From Candidatus Iainarchaeum sp. (GTDB lineage Archaea > Iainarchaeota > Iainarchaeia > Iainarchaeales > UBA10219), in the NCBI GenBank assembly GCA_018304425.1, contig JAGVWE010000003.1:1-64000 (forward strand): a stretch of DNA of 64,000 nt. The letters run 5' to 3'. Made by a program: the position numbers and the translations under genes. Of the stretch, positions 16,438 through 24,737 are shown piece after piece; position 1 is the first letter of the stretch, and each line of letters opens with the position of its first letter. The notes under the pieces are model-generated. The model had not been told where the DNA came from, did not search any database, and was given only the letters and a program-made list of their open reading frames with translations.

Positions 16438-17706
16438 ATGCCTGGAACCGTGGTCATTGGGGCGCAGTTTGGCGACGAAGGCAAGGGAAAGATAACGGAT
16501 TTCCTGGCCGAAAAAGCGGATTATGTCGTCCGGTTCGGCGGTGGCAACAACGCCGGGCACACGGTGGTAGTTGAGGGCAAGCAGTTCAAGTTGCACCTCC
16601 TGCCCAGCGGCGTGGTGCACGGCAAGCGCTGCCTGATTGGCGCGGGCGTGGTCGTGGACCCCCGCACCCTGATGGAGGAACTCGCCGCCCTTGAACGCGA
16701 GGGCATCCAAGCCGACCTGGGCATTGACCCCCGTGCGCACATCATTCTCCCCTACCACAACCTGTTGGACGCGGCCGGCGAGGAAGGCAACCACCACGAA
16801 AAAATCGGCACCACCAAGAAAGGCATCGGCCCGTGCTACGCGGACAAGGCCTTGAGGCAGGGCATCCGCTTCGAGGACCTGATTGAACCAAACCGGTTGA
16901 AGGAAAAACTGGCCCGAAACTATCCTATCAAGAAAAAAGTCCTCGAACAAATTTATGGCATCCGGGTTCCCTTCACCGAGGAAAGCCTGTTCAAGGAATA
17001 CGCCGCAGTGGGCGAAAAACTCCGTGCCTACAACGTGGACGTCTCCCTGGAGACCTGCACCGCACTCGACCAGGGGAAAAAAGTATTGTTCGAGGGCGCG
17101 CAGGGGACTTTCTTGGACAACGATTTCGGCACCTACCCGTTTGTCACGAGCTCGCACCCCATCAGCAGCGGGGCCGCGGTAGGCGTGGGAATCCCCACTG
17201 GAAAAATCGGGAAAGTCGTTGGCATCGTGAAAGCCTATACCACGCGCGTCGGCGAGGGGCCTTTCCCCACCGAGTTGAGGGACGCATTTGGAGAGGCGCT
17301 GCGCAAGAAGGGCAACGAGTTTGGGACAACGACTGGAAGGCCGCGACGCGTGGGCTGGCTGGACCTCCCCATGCTACGCACTGCCCAGCGCCTCAACGGC
17401 TTCACGGAACTCGCCGTCATGAAACTGGACGTGCTCGCGGGCCTCGACGAGTTGAAGGTGTGCACGCATTACCTCGTCAACGGCAAGGAAATATGCTTCT
17501 TCCCCTATTCCACGAAGGGCGTGGAACTGGCGCAGCCCCAGTACAAGGCCTTCAAGGGCTTCAAGGACCTCAACCCCAAGGCCAAAAAGCTTGCCCAGCT
17601 CCCCAAAGAAGCCCGAACCTACCTGAAGTTCGTCGAAAAAGAGGTCGGCGCCCGCATCTCCATCGTCTCCATCGGGCCCGGAAGAGAAGAGACGGTGCAG
17701 GCGTAG
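16438..17706 (+). CDS. purA: Adenylosuccinate synthetase PurA
   Basis: 422 residues, full length. GTP-dependent conversion of IMP plus aspartate to adenylosuccinate. Visible signatures are the P-loop-like GDEGKGK at 12-18 with catalytic Asp, NNAGHT, GTTKKGIGP, LFEGAQG and TTTGRPRRVGW. The ATG at 16438 follows GTTTAAAAA (16401-16409) by about 30 bases. The gene is divergent from the purE operon. Its 3' end abuts the AT-rich island. Confidence 0.96.
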   Translation: MPGTVVIGAQFGDEGKGKITDFLAEKADYVVRFGGGNNAGHTVVVEGKQFKLHLLPSGVVHGKRCLIGAGVVVDPRTLMEELAALEREGIQADLGIDPRAHIILPYHNLLDAAGEEGNHHEKIGTTKKGIGPCYADKALRQGIRFEDLIEPNRLKEKLARNYPIKKKVLEQIYGIRVPFTEESLFKEYAAVGEKLRAYNVDVSLETCTALDQGKKVLFEGAQGTFLDNDFGTYPFVTSSHPISSGAAVGVGIPTGKIGKVVGIVKAYTTRVGEGPFPTELRDAFGEALRKKGNEFGTTTGRPRRVGWLDLPMLRTAQRLNGFTELAVMKLDVLAGLDELKVCTHYLVNGKEICFFPYSTKGVELAQPQYKAFKGFKDLNPKAKKLAQLPKEARTYLKFVEKEVGARISIVSIGPGREETVQA

Positions 17707-17723
17707 TCTGCGGAGCCAATAGT

Positions 17724-18383
17724 ATGACGAACGATTATTTTGCAGATGCAAAAAAGAGGTTAGAACAGCAAATCCCACCACACGACACCACCCAATTTAC
17801 TGAAATGCGAAATAAGATTAGGGCGGCGTTAGAAAAACAGGAAAACGAGTATCTCCTCACAGTGCGTAGTTTAAAGACGCTTGTTCTTGGTGATTGGAAT
17901 ACAGATGAAAAAAAGCAGTTACTGTATAGGCTACGGAACCTTCTGCTTAAGAATGGCCTCTATGCTGAAACTATTGCTGGATACTATGAAATGAATAAAA
18001 AAGGAGGGCTAACGCAAGAACAAATTTTTGGGACCTGCTGTGCAAGGCACCAACTCATAGTTTTTATTGACGGCACGGGCACAGGCACCGTAACGGAACA
18101 AAACTATCTCAATACATACTACATTTTTCAAGGCAAGGTCATCTTTTTCATCAAAGAGGAGAAATTCGATAAATTAAAAGATAACCCAAGCGAATATATA
18201 AAGAACTTCCCAACAATCATTACATACAAAAACGGCGATTTACCCGAAAAAATTTTAATATACAGTCGCCTAAGGATATATCGGTTGGCTGAGATAATCC
18301 AACGCCAAGCAGCCATTGGAAAAGGGCTTAAGAATCCAAAATACGAAACTTGGGAAAAAAGAGTGAAAAACTTAAAACAATAG
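17724..18383 (+). CDS. Unknown protein in AT-rich island
   Basis: 219 residues from the ATG at 17724. Base composition is clearly AT-richer than the purA gene it follows by 17 bases, indicating recent acquisition. It is soluble, with a charged helical N-terminus, a beta-rich middle (HQLIVFIDGTGTGTVTEQNY, then YYIFQGKVIFFIKEEKF) and a basic helical end. I recognise no family. A small winged-helix-like gene follows after 34 bases, so the two may form a module. Confidence 0.65.
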   Translation: MTNDYFADAKKRLEQQIPPHDTTQFTEMRNKIRAALEKQENEYLLTVRSLKTLVLGDWNTDEKKQLLYRLRNLLLKNGLYAETIAGYYEMNKKGGLTQEQIFGTCCARHQLIVFIDGTGTGTVTEQNYLNTYYIFQGKVIFFIKEEKFDKLKDNPSEYIKNFPTIITYKNGDLPEKILIYSRLRIYRLAEIIQRQAAIGKGLKNPKYETWEKRVKNLKQ

Positions 18384-18417
18384 ATTAATATATGAAAAGA
18401 AGCACTAATGTGATACG

Positions 18418-18687
18418 ATGAGCACAGAACTAGAGAAAATGTATGAACAGACTGAAAGCCTAAAAAATGTGCTACTGGAAAATAACAACATAGACATCTT
18501 ACTTTATTTGTCAAAATATAATCCCGATGCAACTCGCGATGCGATTGCAAGAAGATTTGGAAAAGAAGCATTAGAAGGCCTGGAAGATTTGAAGCAGTTG
18601 CACTTAATTCGTGAGAAAGAGCAACAACTAACGCTAACAAATGAGGGCATATTCCAGGTAGAGGGATTACTCACATTAGCCCTCTAA
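18418..18687 (+). CDS. Small winged-helix-like protein
   Basis: 89 residues. The pattern ILLYLSKYNPDATRDAIARRFG-EALEGLEDLKQLHLIRE-LTLTNEGI resembles a winged-helix DNA-binding fold (helix, helix, recognition helix, wing). It could regulate the upstream 219-residue gene. AT-rich like its neighbour. The start is the ATG at 18418. No enzyme motif is present. Confidence 0.55.
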   Translation: MSTELEKMYEQTESLKNVLLENNNIDILLYLSKYNPDATRDAIARRFGKEALEGLEDLKQLHLIREKEQQLTLTNEGIFQVEGLLTLAL

Positions 18688-18723
18688 TATTTTAATATCT
18701 GCGCTCCAAAAGTAGTTCGATAA

Positions 18724-19077
18724 CTAACCAAAGAGGGATCCAAAAAATGAGTTGTCCTTCTTCTGTTTTTTCTTTTTCCTGGGCTTAGAAGAAGTAACAG
18801 AGCGTTTTCCCTCTTTCCCAAGCTTCTTCATGAAAGTTGCCCAGCTGTCAGTCCCCTGCAACTTATTGCATCGAGCACAAACGCACGCACTATTCCGCAA
18901 AGTAGCACTACCACCTTTTGAAGCGGCATTTTTGTGCCCGGAATGCATCTCAGATAAATCTAATTTCTTCCCGCATGCCTCGCACTTTTTCCCCGCACGC
19001 AAATAGAGAATCTGTTTATCGCGGGCCCCTAGCGTTCTTTTCTTTGGTTTGTCATCCCCGCCGAAGAACCAACCCAT
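18724..19077 (-). CDS. HNH endonuclease domain protein
   Basis: 117 residues. A zinc-type HNH domain is visible: C32-x2-C35, then MHSGHKNAASKGG with H45 and H48, an Asn, and C67-x2-C70-N. A lysine-rich tail follows (PRKKKKQKK) and the protein ends SFFGSLFG. Such stand-alone HNH proteins are DNases of mobile elements or restriction/defence loci. TTTTTAAAC about 30 bases upstream suggests its own promoter. It lies within the AT-rich island. Confidence 0.82.
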   Translation of the reverse strand: MGWFFGGDDKPKKRTLGARDKQILYLRAGKKCEACGKKLDLSEMHSGHKNAASKGGSATLRNSACVCARCNKLQGTDSWATFMKKLGKEGKRSVTSSKPRKKKKQKKDNSFFGSLFG

Positions 19078-19137
19078 ACAATCGATTAATTACATAAGAT
19101 AAGTGTTTAAAAAGAAATGAGCTTTGTTTGAGCCCTG

Positions 19138-19500
19138 TTAAGCCGTCGCCACGGCGGGGCTCTCGTAGTCGAAGGCCGCCAGCGTGAGCTTGTCCTGGAT
19201 TGCCTGCTTGTTCGGCAATTCGATGAAGAAGGCGAGCACGGTCAAGCCTTTCTTGGTTTTGCTTGTCAGGTAAGCGGATTTTATCTTGGCGAGTTCCGGC
19301 TTGGAGATGGTCTTTCCAGTATAGTCTTTCAGGAATTGAGTCGCCCCCATTATTTCGAGACCAGTAACGCCGACTTTCGGGCGGAAGTCGATGTGAAGGT
19401 TTTCGCCGTATTCCACGCCCCCAGTGGACTTGAATTTGGTGTTGTAAATAAACAGGATGTCGAACTCCTCGTCGTAATCCACTGCAAACGTTTTAGACAT
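19138..19500 (-). CDS. DUF2283 family protein, putative antitoxin
   Basis: 120 residues; the N-terminus (VDYDEEFDILFIYN) matches DUF2283, small proteins commonly encoded next to DUF4258 or RelE-like toxins. The family is usually 60-70 residues; here a C-terminal extension of about 50 residues is present. The start overlaps the end of the preceding 83-residue gene by 8 bases, so the two are translated together. Confidence 0.6.
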   Translation of the reverse strand: MSKTFAVDYDEEFDILFIYNTKFKSTGGVEYGENLHIDFRPKVGVTGLEIMGATQFLKDYTGKTISKPELAKIKSAYLTSKTKKGLTVLAFFIELPNKQAIQDKLTLAAFDYESPAVATA

Positions 19501-19744
19501 GCTTGCTTACCATGCGCTGCCATGCTATTCTAATCTTCTCAACGGCTATCAATTTTAGTGTTTTCTCATATTCATTCTTTTCCAAAACATATTTATGGCA
19601 TACGTTTCGGCTGACCTCATAATAAAGACAAAACTTGTCCCTGCCTTGTTGCACGACCAATGGTTCAAGGGATGCGCTGGTCAAATGCCCTATAACCTCT
19701 TCCGAAGTCATTTGCCTCGCATCCAGCTTAAGCCTGGCATGCAA
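19493..19744 (-). CDS. Small DUF4258/RelE-like protein, putative toxin
   Basis: 83 residues beginning with TTG at 19744. HARLKLDARQMTSEEVIGHL resembles the start of DUF4258 domains (H-x2-R-x5-R-x-I/M-x2-E-x-V), followed by a short beta-rich part. With the overlapping DUF2283 gene downstream this looks like a toxin-antitoxin pair with the toxin first. TATAAAT at about 19770 is some 27 bases before the TTG, which supports that start. Confidence 0.5.
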   Translation of the reverse strand: MHARLKLDARQMTSEEVIGHLTSASLEPLVVQQGRDKFCLYYEVSRNVCHKYVLEKNEYEKTLKLIAVEKIRIAWQRMVSKHV

Positions 19745-19887
19745 GGATACTCTTAGGGTGTATAACCACTATAAATGGTTTTGCCCAGCCGAAAGACGGG
19801 CAAGGAAAAATCTTGGGGTGCAGGCGCCATGGTCAAGTAAGTTGGCTCTGCTTATATTATATTTATAATCCATCCCAACCACCTAAC

Positions 19888-20184
19888 ATGACCAAACAAG
19901 CCGCCGCCCTGCTTCGGCCCCTCCAATCCCTTCCCGGCGTCGGCCCGTCCATCGCGCAGGACTTGTGGGAGCTCGGGGTGCGCAGGCCCGAGCAGCTCAG
20001 GGGCAGGGACGCGGAAGCCCTCTACGAGGAGTTCTGCGCGCTGAAGAAGGCGAAGGTCGACCGCTGCCTGCTATACACCTTCCGGTGCGCCATCCATTCC
20101 GTGGAACGCGGGAAACACTCGCAGGCCTGCCTCCAGTGGTGGAACTGGTCGGACGAGAAGCAGGGAAAGCGGAGGCCGCACTGA
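19888..20184 (+). CDS. Helix-hairpin-helix protein, Cdd1 (pathogenicity locus) family
   Basis: 98 residues. SLPGVGPSIAQDLWELGVRRPEQL is a helix-hairpin-helix; ALYEEF, then DRCLLYTFRCAIHS and a final WWNWSD match the Cdd1 family, whose role is unknown (presumably DNA binding). The ATG at 19888 follows TTTATAAT by about 25 bases. The stop overlaps the start of the YbaK gene (TGATG). Confidence 0.78.
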   Translation: MTKQAAALLRPLQSLPGVGPSIAQDLWELGVRRPEQLRGRDAEALYEEFCALKKAKVDRCLLYTFRCAIHSVERGKHSQACLQWWNWSDEKQGKRRPH

Positions 20185-20639
20185 TGAAGAGCCTCGACTT
20201 CCTGAAAAGCAAGGGCACCCCCTTCAAGACCATCGAGCTCGCCGAGGAGCCGAAGAGCGCACAGGACGTGGAACGCCTCTATGGCTGCCCGCTGAAGCAG
20301 GTGCTGAAAACATTGGTGTTCATCGGCGAGGCCTGGCCGGTGCTGGCCGTGATTCCCGGCGACAAGCGCGTGGACGTCGAGAAGCTCAAGGAGGCCGCCG
20401 GGCAAAGGTATTTGCGGATGGCCTCGGCGCAGGAAGTGCAGCAGGCGACCGGCTACCCCGTCGGCGGCGTGACCCCGTTGGGTGTGGAAGGCAAGGCCAT
20501 CAAGGTGCTCGACCCCCAGGCGCTGACCGGCGACAAGGTAAACATCGGCAGCGGGAAAGCCGAGATCGGAATCGAGTTGAAGTCCGCCGACCTCAAAAAG
20601 GTTTGGGAAGGGAAAATCGCTTCCATCACCCGCACTTGA
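20184..20639 (+). CDS. YbaK/ProX-type aminoacyl-tRNA deacylase
   Basis: 151 residues of the YbaK/EbsC family, which hydrolyses mischarged tRNAs such as Cys-tRNA(Pro) or Ala-tRNA. Visible features are the conserved Lys region (LKTLVFIG), VIPGDKRVD and the GYPVGGVTPLG loop. It is translationally coupled to the HhH gene. The last 14 bases overlap the convergent lipoprotein gene. Confidence 0.85.
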   Translation: MKSLDFLKSKGTPFKTIELAEEPKSAQDVERLYGCPLKQVLKTLVFIGEAWPVLAVIPGDKRVDVEKLKEAAGQRYLRMASAQEVQQATGYPVGGVTPLGVEGKAIKVLDPQALTGDKVNIGSGKAEIGIELKSADLKKVWEGKIASITRT

Positions 20640-21399
20640 ATACCGCGGACTCGTTGACGCCGTCGATTTTGCTCAGGGCAAAGCCGGTGCAGGTGGCCTT
20701 CCAGAACACGCGCTCGCCGCGCGCGCCCTTCACGGTGGCGAGGCACGAGCCCTTGCCCTTGCAGGCGGCCTTCGCTGACTTGCATTCCTCCACCGAGTTC
20801 GAGCGGAGGAACACGCACCGCACCTGCTCGGAGACATCGCCCAGGCACTTGAATTCAACGAGTTCATTGCGACCATCCACCACGGTAACCGGCTTGGCAG
20901 CCGCAGGAGCCGCGGGCGCGGAACGCGTGCTGGTGCAGGGGCTCTCCCAGGAAAGCCGCTCCCTTGCCTTGCCCTGCACGCTCGCAAGGCAGGTGCCGGT
21001 TCCCTTGCAGCCCCACTTCCCGGCCTTGCACTCCTGCACGGAATTCGAGCCCGAGAAAACGCATTTGACTTGCTCGCGGAACTGCGCCCCGCACTGGAAC
21101 CGGGCCTCGTCCGCGCGGCCATCCATGATGGTAATGGCGTTGCCCAGGCAGTCACTCTTCCAGGAAACGATTTCCGTGGTCTGGCCCAAGAGCTTCACCG
21201 AACAGCTTCCCAGGCCCTTGCACCGGGCCTTGTCCGAATAACACTCGTGTTCCACGGTGCGGTCGTCGAAGACGCAGGTGATGACGTCGCTCACCCACCG
21301 GCCGCCCGAGAAAACCACGTTGCCCGAAGACAGGCAGCCGGCCAAGGCGACCAAGACCAGCAAGGCGGCAAACGGCAACCAGGGAAGGGGCCCGCGCAT
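20626..21399 (-). CDS. Lipoprotein with three cysteine-rich repeats
   Basis: 257 residues from the ATG at 21399. A signal peptide with lipobox LAGC (Cys22) is followed by three repeats of about 65-75 residues sharing the pattern C-V-F, E-C, C-K-G-x-G-x-C, W-x3-C, D-G, F-x-C (roughly residues 38-105, 109-186 and 190-257). The even cysteine number per repeat suggests extracytoplasmic disulfides. An Ala/Pro linker interrupts repeat 2. I do not recognise the family. The frame is open far upstream inside the antisense of glyA, but the signal peptide and the TTTATAAA 28 bases upstream fix the start. Confidence 0.7.
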   Translation of the reverse strand: MRGPLPWLPFAALLVLVALAGCLSSGNVVFSGGRWVSDVITCVFDDRTVEHECYSDKARCKGLGSCSVKLLGQTTEIVSWKSDCLGNAITIMDGRADEARFQCGAQFREQVKCVFSGSNSVQECKAGKWGCKGTGTCLASVQGKARERLSWESPCTSTRSAPAAPAAAKPVTVVDGRNELVEFKCLGDVSEQVRCVFLRSNSVEECKSAKAACKGKGSCLATVKGARGERVFWKATCTGFALSKIDGVNESAVFKCG

Positions 21400-21423
21400 A
21401 TGCAGTAATTCACGCCAAAACCC

Positions 21424-21431
21424 TTTATAAA
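21424..21431. promoter_or_regulatory. Shared TATA element between lipoprotein gene and glyA
   Basis: Palindromic TTTATAAA, 28 bases before the minus-strand lipoprotein ATG and about 35 bases before the plus-strand glyA ATG. It may serve both directions. Confidence 0.5.
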
Positions 21432-21462
21432 AAGAATTCCCCTGATTCTGCCGGGTAGTCCC

Positions 21463-22707
21463 ATGGATTTTTCGAACCTGAAGAAATTCGACCCGGAAAT
21501 ATACGGTTACGTGATGGCGGAGAAGGACCGGGAAATGGATGGACTCGAATTGATCCCCAGCGAGAACCTGCCGAGCCTCGCCGTCCTCGAAGCCCTGGGG
21601 AGTTATCCGAACAACAAGTACGCGGAAGGCTACCCTGGAAAGCGGTATTACGGTGGCAACGAATTCATCGACCAGATTGAGGGCACGGCCATCGCGCGCG
21701 CCAAGAAGCTGTTTGGGGCGGAGTACGTGAACGTGCAGCCGTATTCCGGGAGCCCGGCCAATGCCGCGGTCTACCTCGCGCTGCTGGAATTCCATGACAC
21801 CCTGATGGGCATGCGCCTCGACATGGGCGGGCACCTGACGCACGGGCACAAGGTCAGCTACTCGGGCAAGGCCTACAACGCCGTGCAGTATACGGTGGAC
21901 GAGAAAACCGAGCTCATCAACTACGACGAGGTTCGGAAGCTGGCGCACGAAGCCAAGCCCAGGATGCTCATCGCGGGGTTCAGCGCCTATCCGCGCGCGC
22001 TCGACTTCAAGCAGTTCCGCGAAATCGCGGACGAGGTCGGGGCCTACGCCATGGCGGACATCGCGCACATCTCGGGCCTGTGCGCAACGGGCCTGCACCC
22101 GAACCCCTTGAAGGACGGCTTCGACGTGGTAACCACCACTACCCACAAGATGTTGCGGGGGCCCAGGGGCGCGATGATCATGGCCAAACCCGAGTTCGGG
22201 GAAAAAATCGATAAGGCCATCTTTCCCGGCTTCCAGGGCGGGCCGCACGAGCACGCCATCGCGGCCATGGCGGTGTGCTTCAAGGAAGCCCTGCTGCCGG
22301 ACTACAAGAAGTACTGCCAGCAAATCGTGAAGAACGCGCAGGCGTTGGCCGACGAGCTGATGAAGCGCGGTTACCGGCTCGTTACGGGGGGAACTGACAA
22401 CCACTTGATGCTCGTGGACCTGCGGTCGCAGAACCTGACCGGCCTGGAGGGGGAGAAGGCCCTCGAAGCCGTGGGCATCTACTGCAACAAGAACGCGATT
22501 CCCTTCGACCCCCGCAAGCCCTGGGACCCCAGCGGCATCCGCGTCGGCACCCCCGTGCTGACCACGCGGGGCATGAAGGAAAGCGAGATGCACGAGGTCG
22601 GCCGGCTCATCGACTTGGCCTTGAAGAAGAAGGACCAACCCGCCGAGCAAAAGAGGGTCGCGGCCGAGGTCAAGGCACTGTGCGGGAAGTTCGGGTATTA
22701 CCAGTAA
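21463..22707 (+). CDS. glyA: Serine hydroxymethyltransferase GlyA
   Basis: 414 residues. PLP enzyme converting serine to glycine and loading tetrahydrofolate with a one-carbon unit. [19 protein letters not shown] and the PLP-lysine segment [13 protein letters not shown] are intact. It supplies glycine and, through FolD, formyl-THF for PurN and PurH encoded downstream. The length matches bacterial and archaeal enzymes. Confidence 0.96.
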   Translation: MDFSNLKKFDPEIYGYVMAEKDREMDGLELIPSENLPSLAVLEALGSYPNNKYAEGYPGKRYYGGNEFIDQIEGTAIARAKKLFGAEYVNVQPYSGSPANAAVYLALLEFHDTLMGMRLDMGGHLTHGHKVSYSGKAYNAVQYTVDEKTELINYDEVRKLAHEAKPRMLIAGFSAYPRALDFKQFREIADEVGAYAMADIAHISGLCATGLHPNPLKDGFDVVTTTTHKMLRGPRGAMIMAKPEFGEKIDKAIFPGFQGGPHEHAIAAMAVCFKEALLPDYKKYCQQIVKNAQALADELMKRGYRLVTGGTDNHLMLVDLRSQNLTGLEGEKALEAVGIYCNKNAIPFDPRKPWDPSGIRVGTPVLTTRGMKESEMHEVGRLIDLALKKKDQPAEQKRVAAEVKALCGKFGYYQ

Positions 22708-22709
22708 AC

Positions 22710-22853
22710 CAACGAGGGCCAGCTACGGGCGAAATGTCAAATGAAGAAATCAAAAAAACAGGGCTAAGTGATACCCTTATCCGGATGTCCGTTGGGTTGG
22801 AAGACGCGGAAGACCTTATCAGGGACTTGAAGCAAGCGCTCCCCCGCAGGTGA
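22710..22853 (+). pseudogene. 3' remnant of a Cys/Met-metabolism PLP enzyme gene
   Basis: An open stretch right after the glyA stop encodes, from about 22734, a short peptide containing GLSDTLIRMSVGLEDAEDLI and DLKQAL. This is the near-invariant C-terminus of cystathionine gamma-synthase/lyase and O-acetylhomoserine sulfhydrylase proteins (L-I-R-x-S-V-G-x-E-D-x-E-D-L-I). The other 350 or so residues, including the PLP lysine, are absent. Its TGA overlaps the ATG of the nitroreductase gene (TGATG). Probably a deletion scar; translation of the 39-codon ATG frame cannot be excluded. Confidence 0.75.
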
Positions 22854-23395
22854 TGACAATGGATGCCTTTAAAGCCATGGAAACACGGCACACGACGCGC
22901 AGCTACCATGACAAAACCGTGCCCCAGGCAGCCATCCAGAAAATCCTGGGTGCCGCGGTAAAGGCGCCCTCGTCCATGAACCAGCAGCCCTGGCACTTCA
23001 TCGTCGTGAACGCCAAAGACGCAAAGGCCAAAATCCGGCGCCTCTACGACCAGGCAAGGAAGGAACTGAACTACTACGAGCAGGACACGAGCTTCATGGA
23101 AAACGGGGCCCTGGTGGTTGTCTGCTGCAACTCAGCGGGAGACGACCAGCGCTTTTCCTGCCTGATGGCGGCCCAAAACATGCTGATAGCCGCAACCGCG
23201 CTGGGCCTCGGCAGCGGCCCCAGCATCACCCTCCTCCAAAGCAAGGAAGGTGCAAAGAAACTCAGGCGCCTCCTCGGGATACCCAAGAAGATTGCGCCCC
23301 TGCTCCTCGTGACCCTTGGCTACACCGACAAAAAACCGGCGCACTACAAGAAAAAGAAGGGCCTGAAAAAAGTGCTCCACGAAAACCGGTGGTAA
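22853..23395 (+). CDS. Nitroreductase family protein
   Basis: 180 residues. FMN-dependent oxidoreductase of the nitroreductase fold: R-H-T-x-R-S-Y near the N-terminus, APSSMNQQPWHF, a central ENGALVVVCC and a C-terminal LGYTDKKP. The substrate is unknown. The ATG at 22853 overlaps the stop of the PLP-enzyme remnant; a second ATG lies at 22859. Confidence 0.88.
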   Translation: MTMDAFKAMETRHTTRSYHDKTVPQAAIQKILGAAVKAPSSMNQQPWHFIVVNAKDAKAKIRRLYDQARKELNYYEQDTSFMENGALVVVCCNSAGDDQRFSCLMAAQNMLIAATALGLGSGPSITLLQSKEGAKKLRRLLGIPKKIAPLLLVTLGYTDKKPAHYKKKKGLKKVLHENRW

Positions 23396-23416
23396 GCCGC
23401 AAAAAAAGAAACAGCC

Positions 23417-24220
23417 TTACTTGGAGTCCATCGACATCGCTTCCGCCAACTTGGCATAGCATTCCACCGGGTTGTCGAGCATCAAAAAGTGGCCCGCGCC
23501 CGGGATGCGGATGCACTCGATTTCGCCTTCCAGGTCCTGCACGGCCTCCAGCGAACGCGTATGGTCGCCATAGAAATAGGCCTTGGAGCAGGGCAGCTGT
23601 TCGAGCTTCCACAGCAAATCCCCGGAGTCGCTCCAGGCCACCAGCGAAAGCGAAGCCCGATGATAGGCCAGCGGCGAGCAACGTGCCAGGGCTTGGACGA
23701 GGAACTGCGCGGCCCGGCCATGCGCGTGCCGGAAGCCCTCCACCAGGATTTCGAAGCCGCCGTGCAGGAAATCGTCCTGGCTGAAGCGCGCGGCCTGGCG
23801 GCTGGACACCGGGTCGTTCGGCGTCAGGTTGCCTTCGAGGCTGATGAACCCCTTACAGGCAAGGCCCAGGCGCTCGGCGAGCAGCAAGCCGATGGCACCA
23901 CCCATGCTGTGACCGACGAGGACAACGTCCGCGAGCCGGTGCTGGAGGAAAAAACCGTACAACAACTCGGCGTAGGCCTCCAAGGAGCAGGAAAAATCCG
24001 GGGGCAAGGGGGAATCGCCGAAACCCGGCAAGTCAACCGCGAGCAGCTCGCGTCCGGCAAGGCCCGGATGAGAAAAGGCGTCCAAGAATTGTTCCTTGCA
24101 TCCGCCGAGCGCGTGCAGGAAAAAAAGGGCCGGGCCTTTTCCCCCGCTGTGCAAGGCCGCGAGGTCGAAGGCCTTTCCGTGCAGGGAAACCCGGAACCGC
24201 TTCGCTTCCGCCATCCTCAT
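23417..24220 (-). CDS. Alpha/beta hydrolase
   Basis: 267 residues. Nucleophile elbow G-H-S105-M-G-G, oxyanion HALGG at 36-40, DLPGFGDS, and a C-terminal PGAGHFLML histidine. No signal peptide. The substrate cannot be predicted (esterase, C-C hydrolase or thioesterase are all possible). The start overlaps the stop of the cupredoxin lipoprotein gene by four bases (ATGA). Confidence 0.85.
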   Translation of the reverse strand: MRMAEAKRFRVSLHGKAFDLAALHSGGKGPALFFLHALGGCKEQFLDAFSHPGLAGRELLAVDLPGFGDSPLPPDFSCSLEAYAELLYGFFLQHRLADVVLVGHSMGGAIGLLLAERLGLACKGFISLEGNLTPNDPVSSRQAARFSQDDFLHGGFEILVEGFRHAHGRAAQFLVQALARCSPLAYHRASLSLVAWSDSGDLLWKLEQLPCSKAYFYGDHTRSLEAVQDLEGEIECIRIPGAGHFLMLDNPVECYAKLAEAMSMDSK

Positions 24221-24702
24221 CTCACTATCAGCTTTCCTTCCATTTCCTTGTGGCCCTCGCCGCAGTAGACACTGCAGTAAAACTCGAAGTCCCCCGACTT
24301 GTCAGCCACGAAGTCAATGACTGCTTCTTCGCCCGGATTGAGGTCGCGCTTGAGGTCATAGCCCTCAATGTTAATGCCGTGCTTGACGTCAACGCTTTTC
24401 ACGCGCAGCCGCACGTGGTCGCCCTTGCTCACGGTGATGGTCGAGGGCTCGAACTTGAATTGGCTGGCGACGATGGTGAACTCCTTCACCATCATGCCCT
24501 CCATGCCCGGCATGTTGGAGTGCTCCATCATGCCGTTGCCCATCCCGCCGCTGCCGCCCTGCATCATGCCTCCCGCCGGCAACGCCTTAACGGGTTCCCC
24601 CTGCTGTGGCGGCGTGCCGGCCCCATACTGAGTGCCTGCACCCGGCAGGGTGCAACCGGCCAAGGCCAACGATAAAACCAATAGAATGGCTACTCTGTTC
24701 AT
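24217..24702 (-). CDS. Lipoprotein with CuA-type cupredoxin domain
   Basis: 161 residues. Signal peptide with lipobox LAGC (Cys17), a Met/Gly-rich linker (about residues 45-71), then a cupredoxin. The copper ligands match the binuclear CuA site of cytochrome c oxidase subunit II and nitrous oxide reductase: H108, C143-x3-C147-x3-H151-x2-M154. No transmembrane hairpin of COX2 is present. It may be an electron-transfer or copper-handling protein outside the cell; no oxidase or N2O reductase gene is in the window. TTTATAAA lies about 40 bases upstream and a GGAGGG Shine-Dalgarno is present. Confidence 0.85.
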   Translation of the reverse strand: MNRVAILLVLSLALAGCTLPGAGTQYGAGTPPQQGEPVKALPAGGMMQGGSGGMGNGMMEHSNMPGMEGMMVKEFTIVASQFKFEPSTITVSKGDHVRLRVKSVDVKHGINIEGYDLKRDLNPGEEAVIDFVADKSGDFEFYCSVYCGEGHKEMEGKLIVR

Positions 24703-24737
24703 TGAATCCCTCCCCAGTAGGCGTAATCCGAAACCAG

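Noticed and set aside
20626-22650. Single 674-codon minus-strand gene covering the lipoprotein and the antisense of glyA
   Set aside because: The signal peptide with lipobox and the TATA element at 21424-21431 show that the real gene starts at 21399; the upstream part is only the shadow of glyA.
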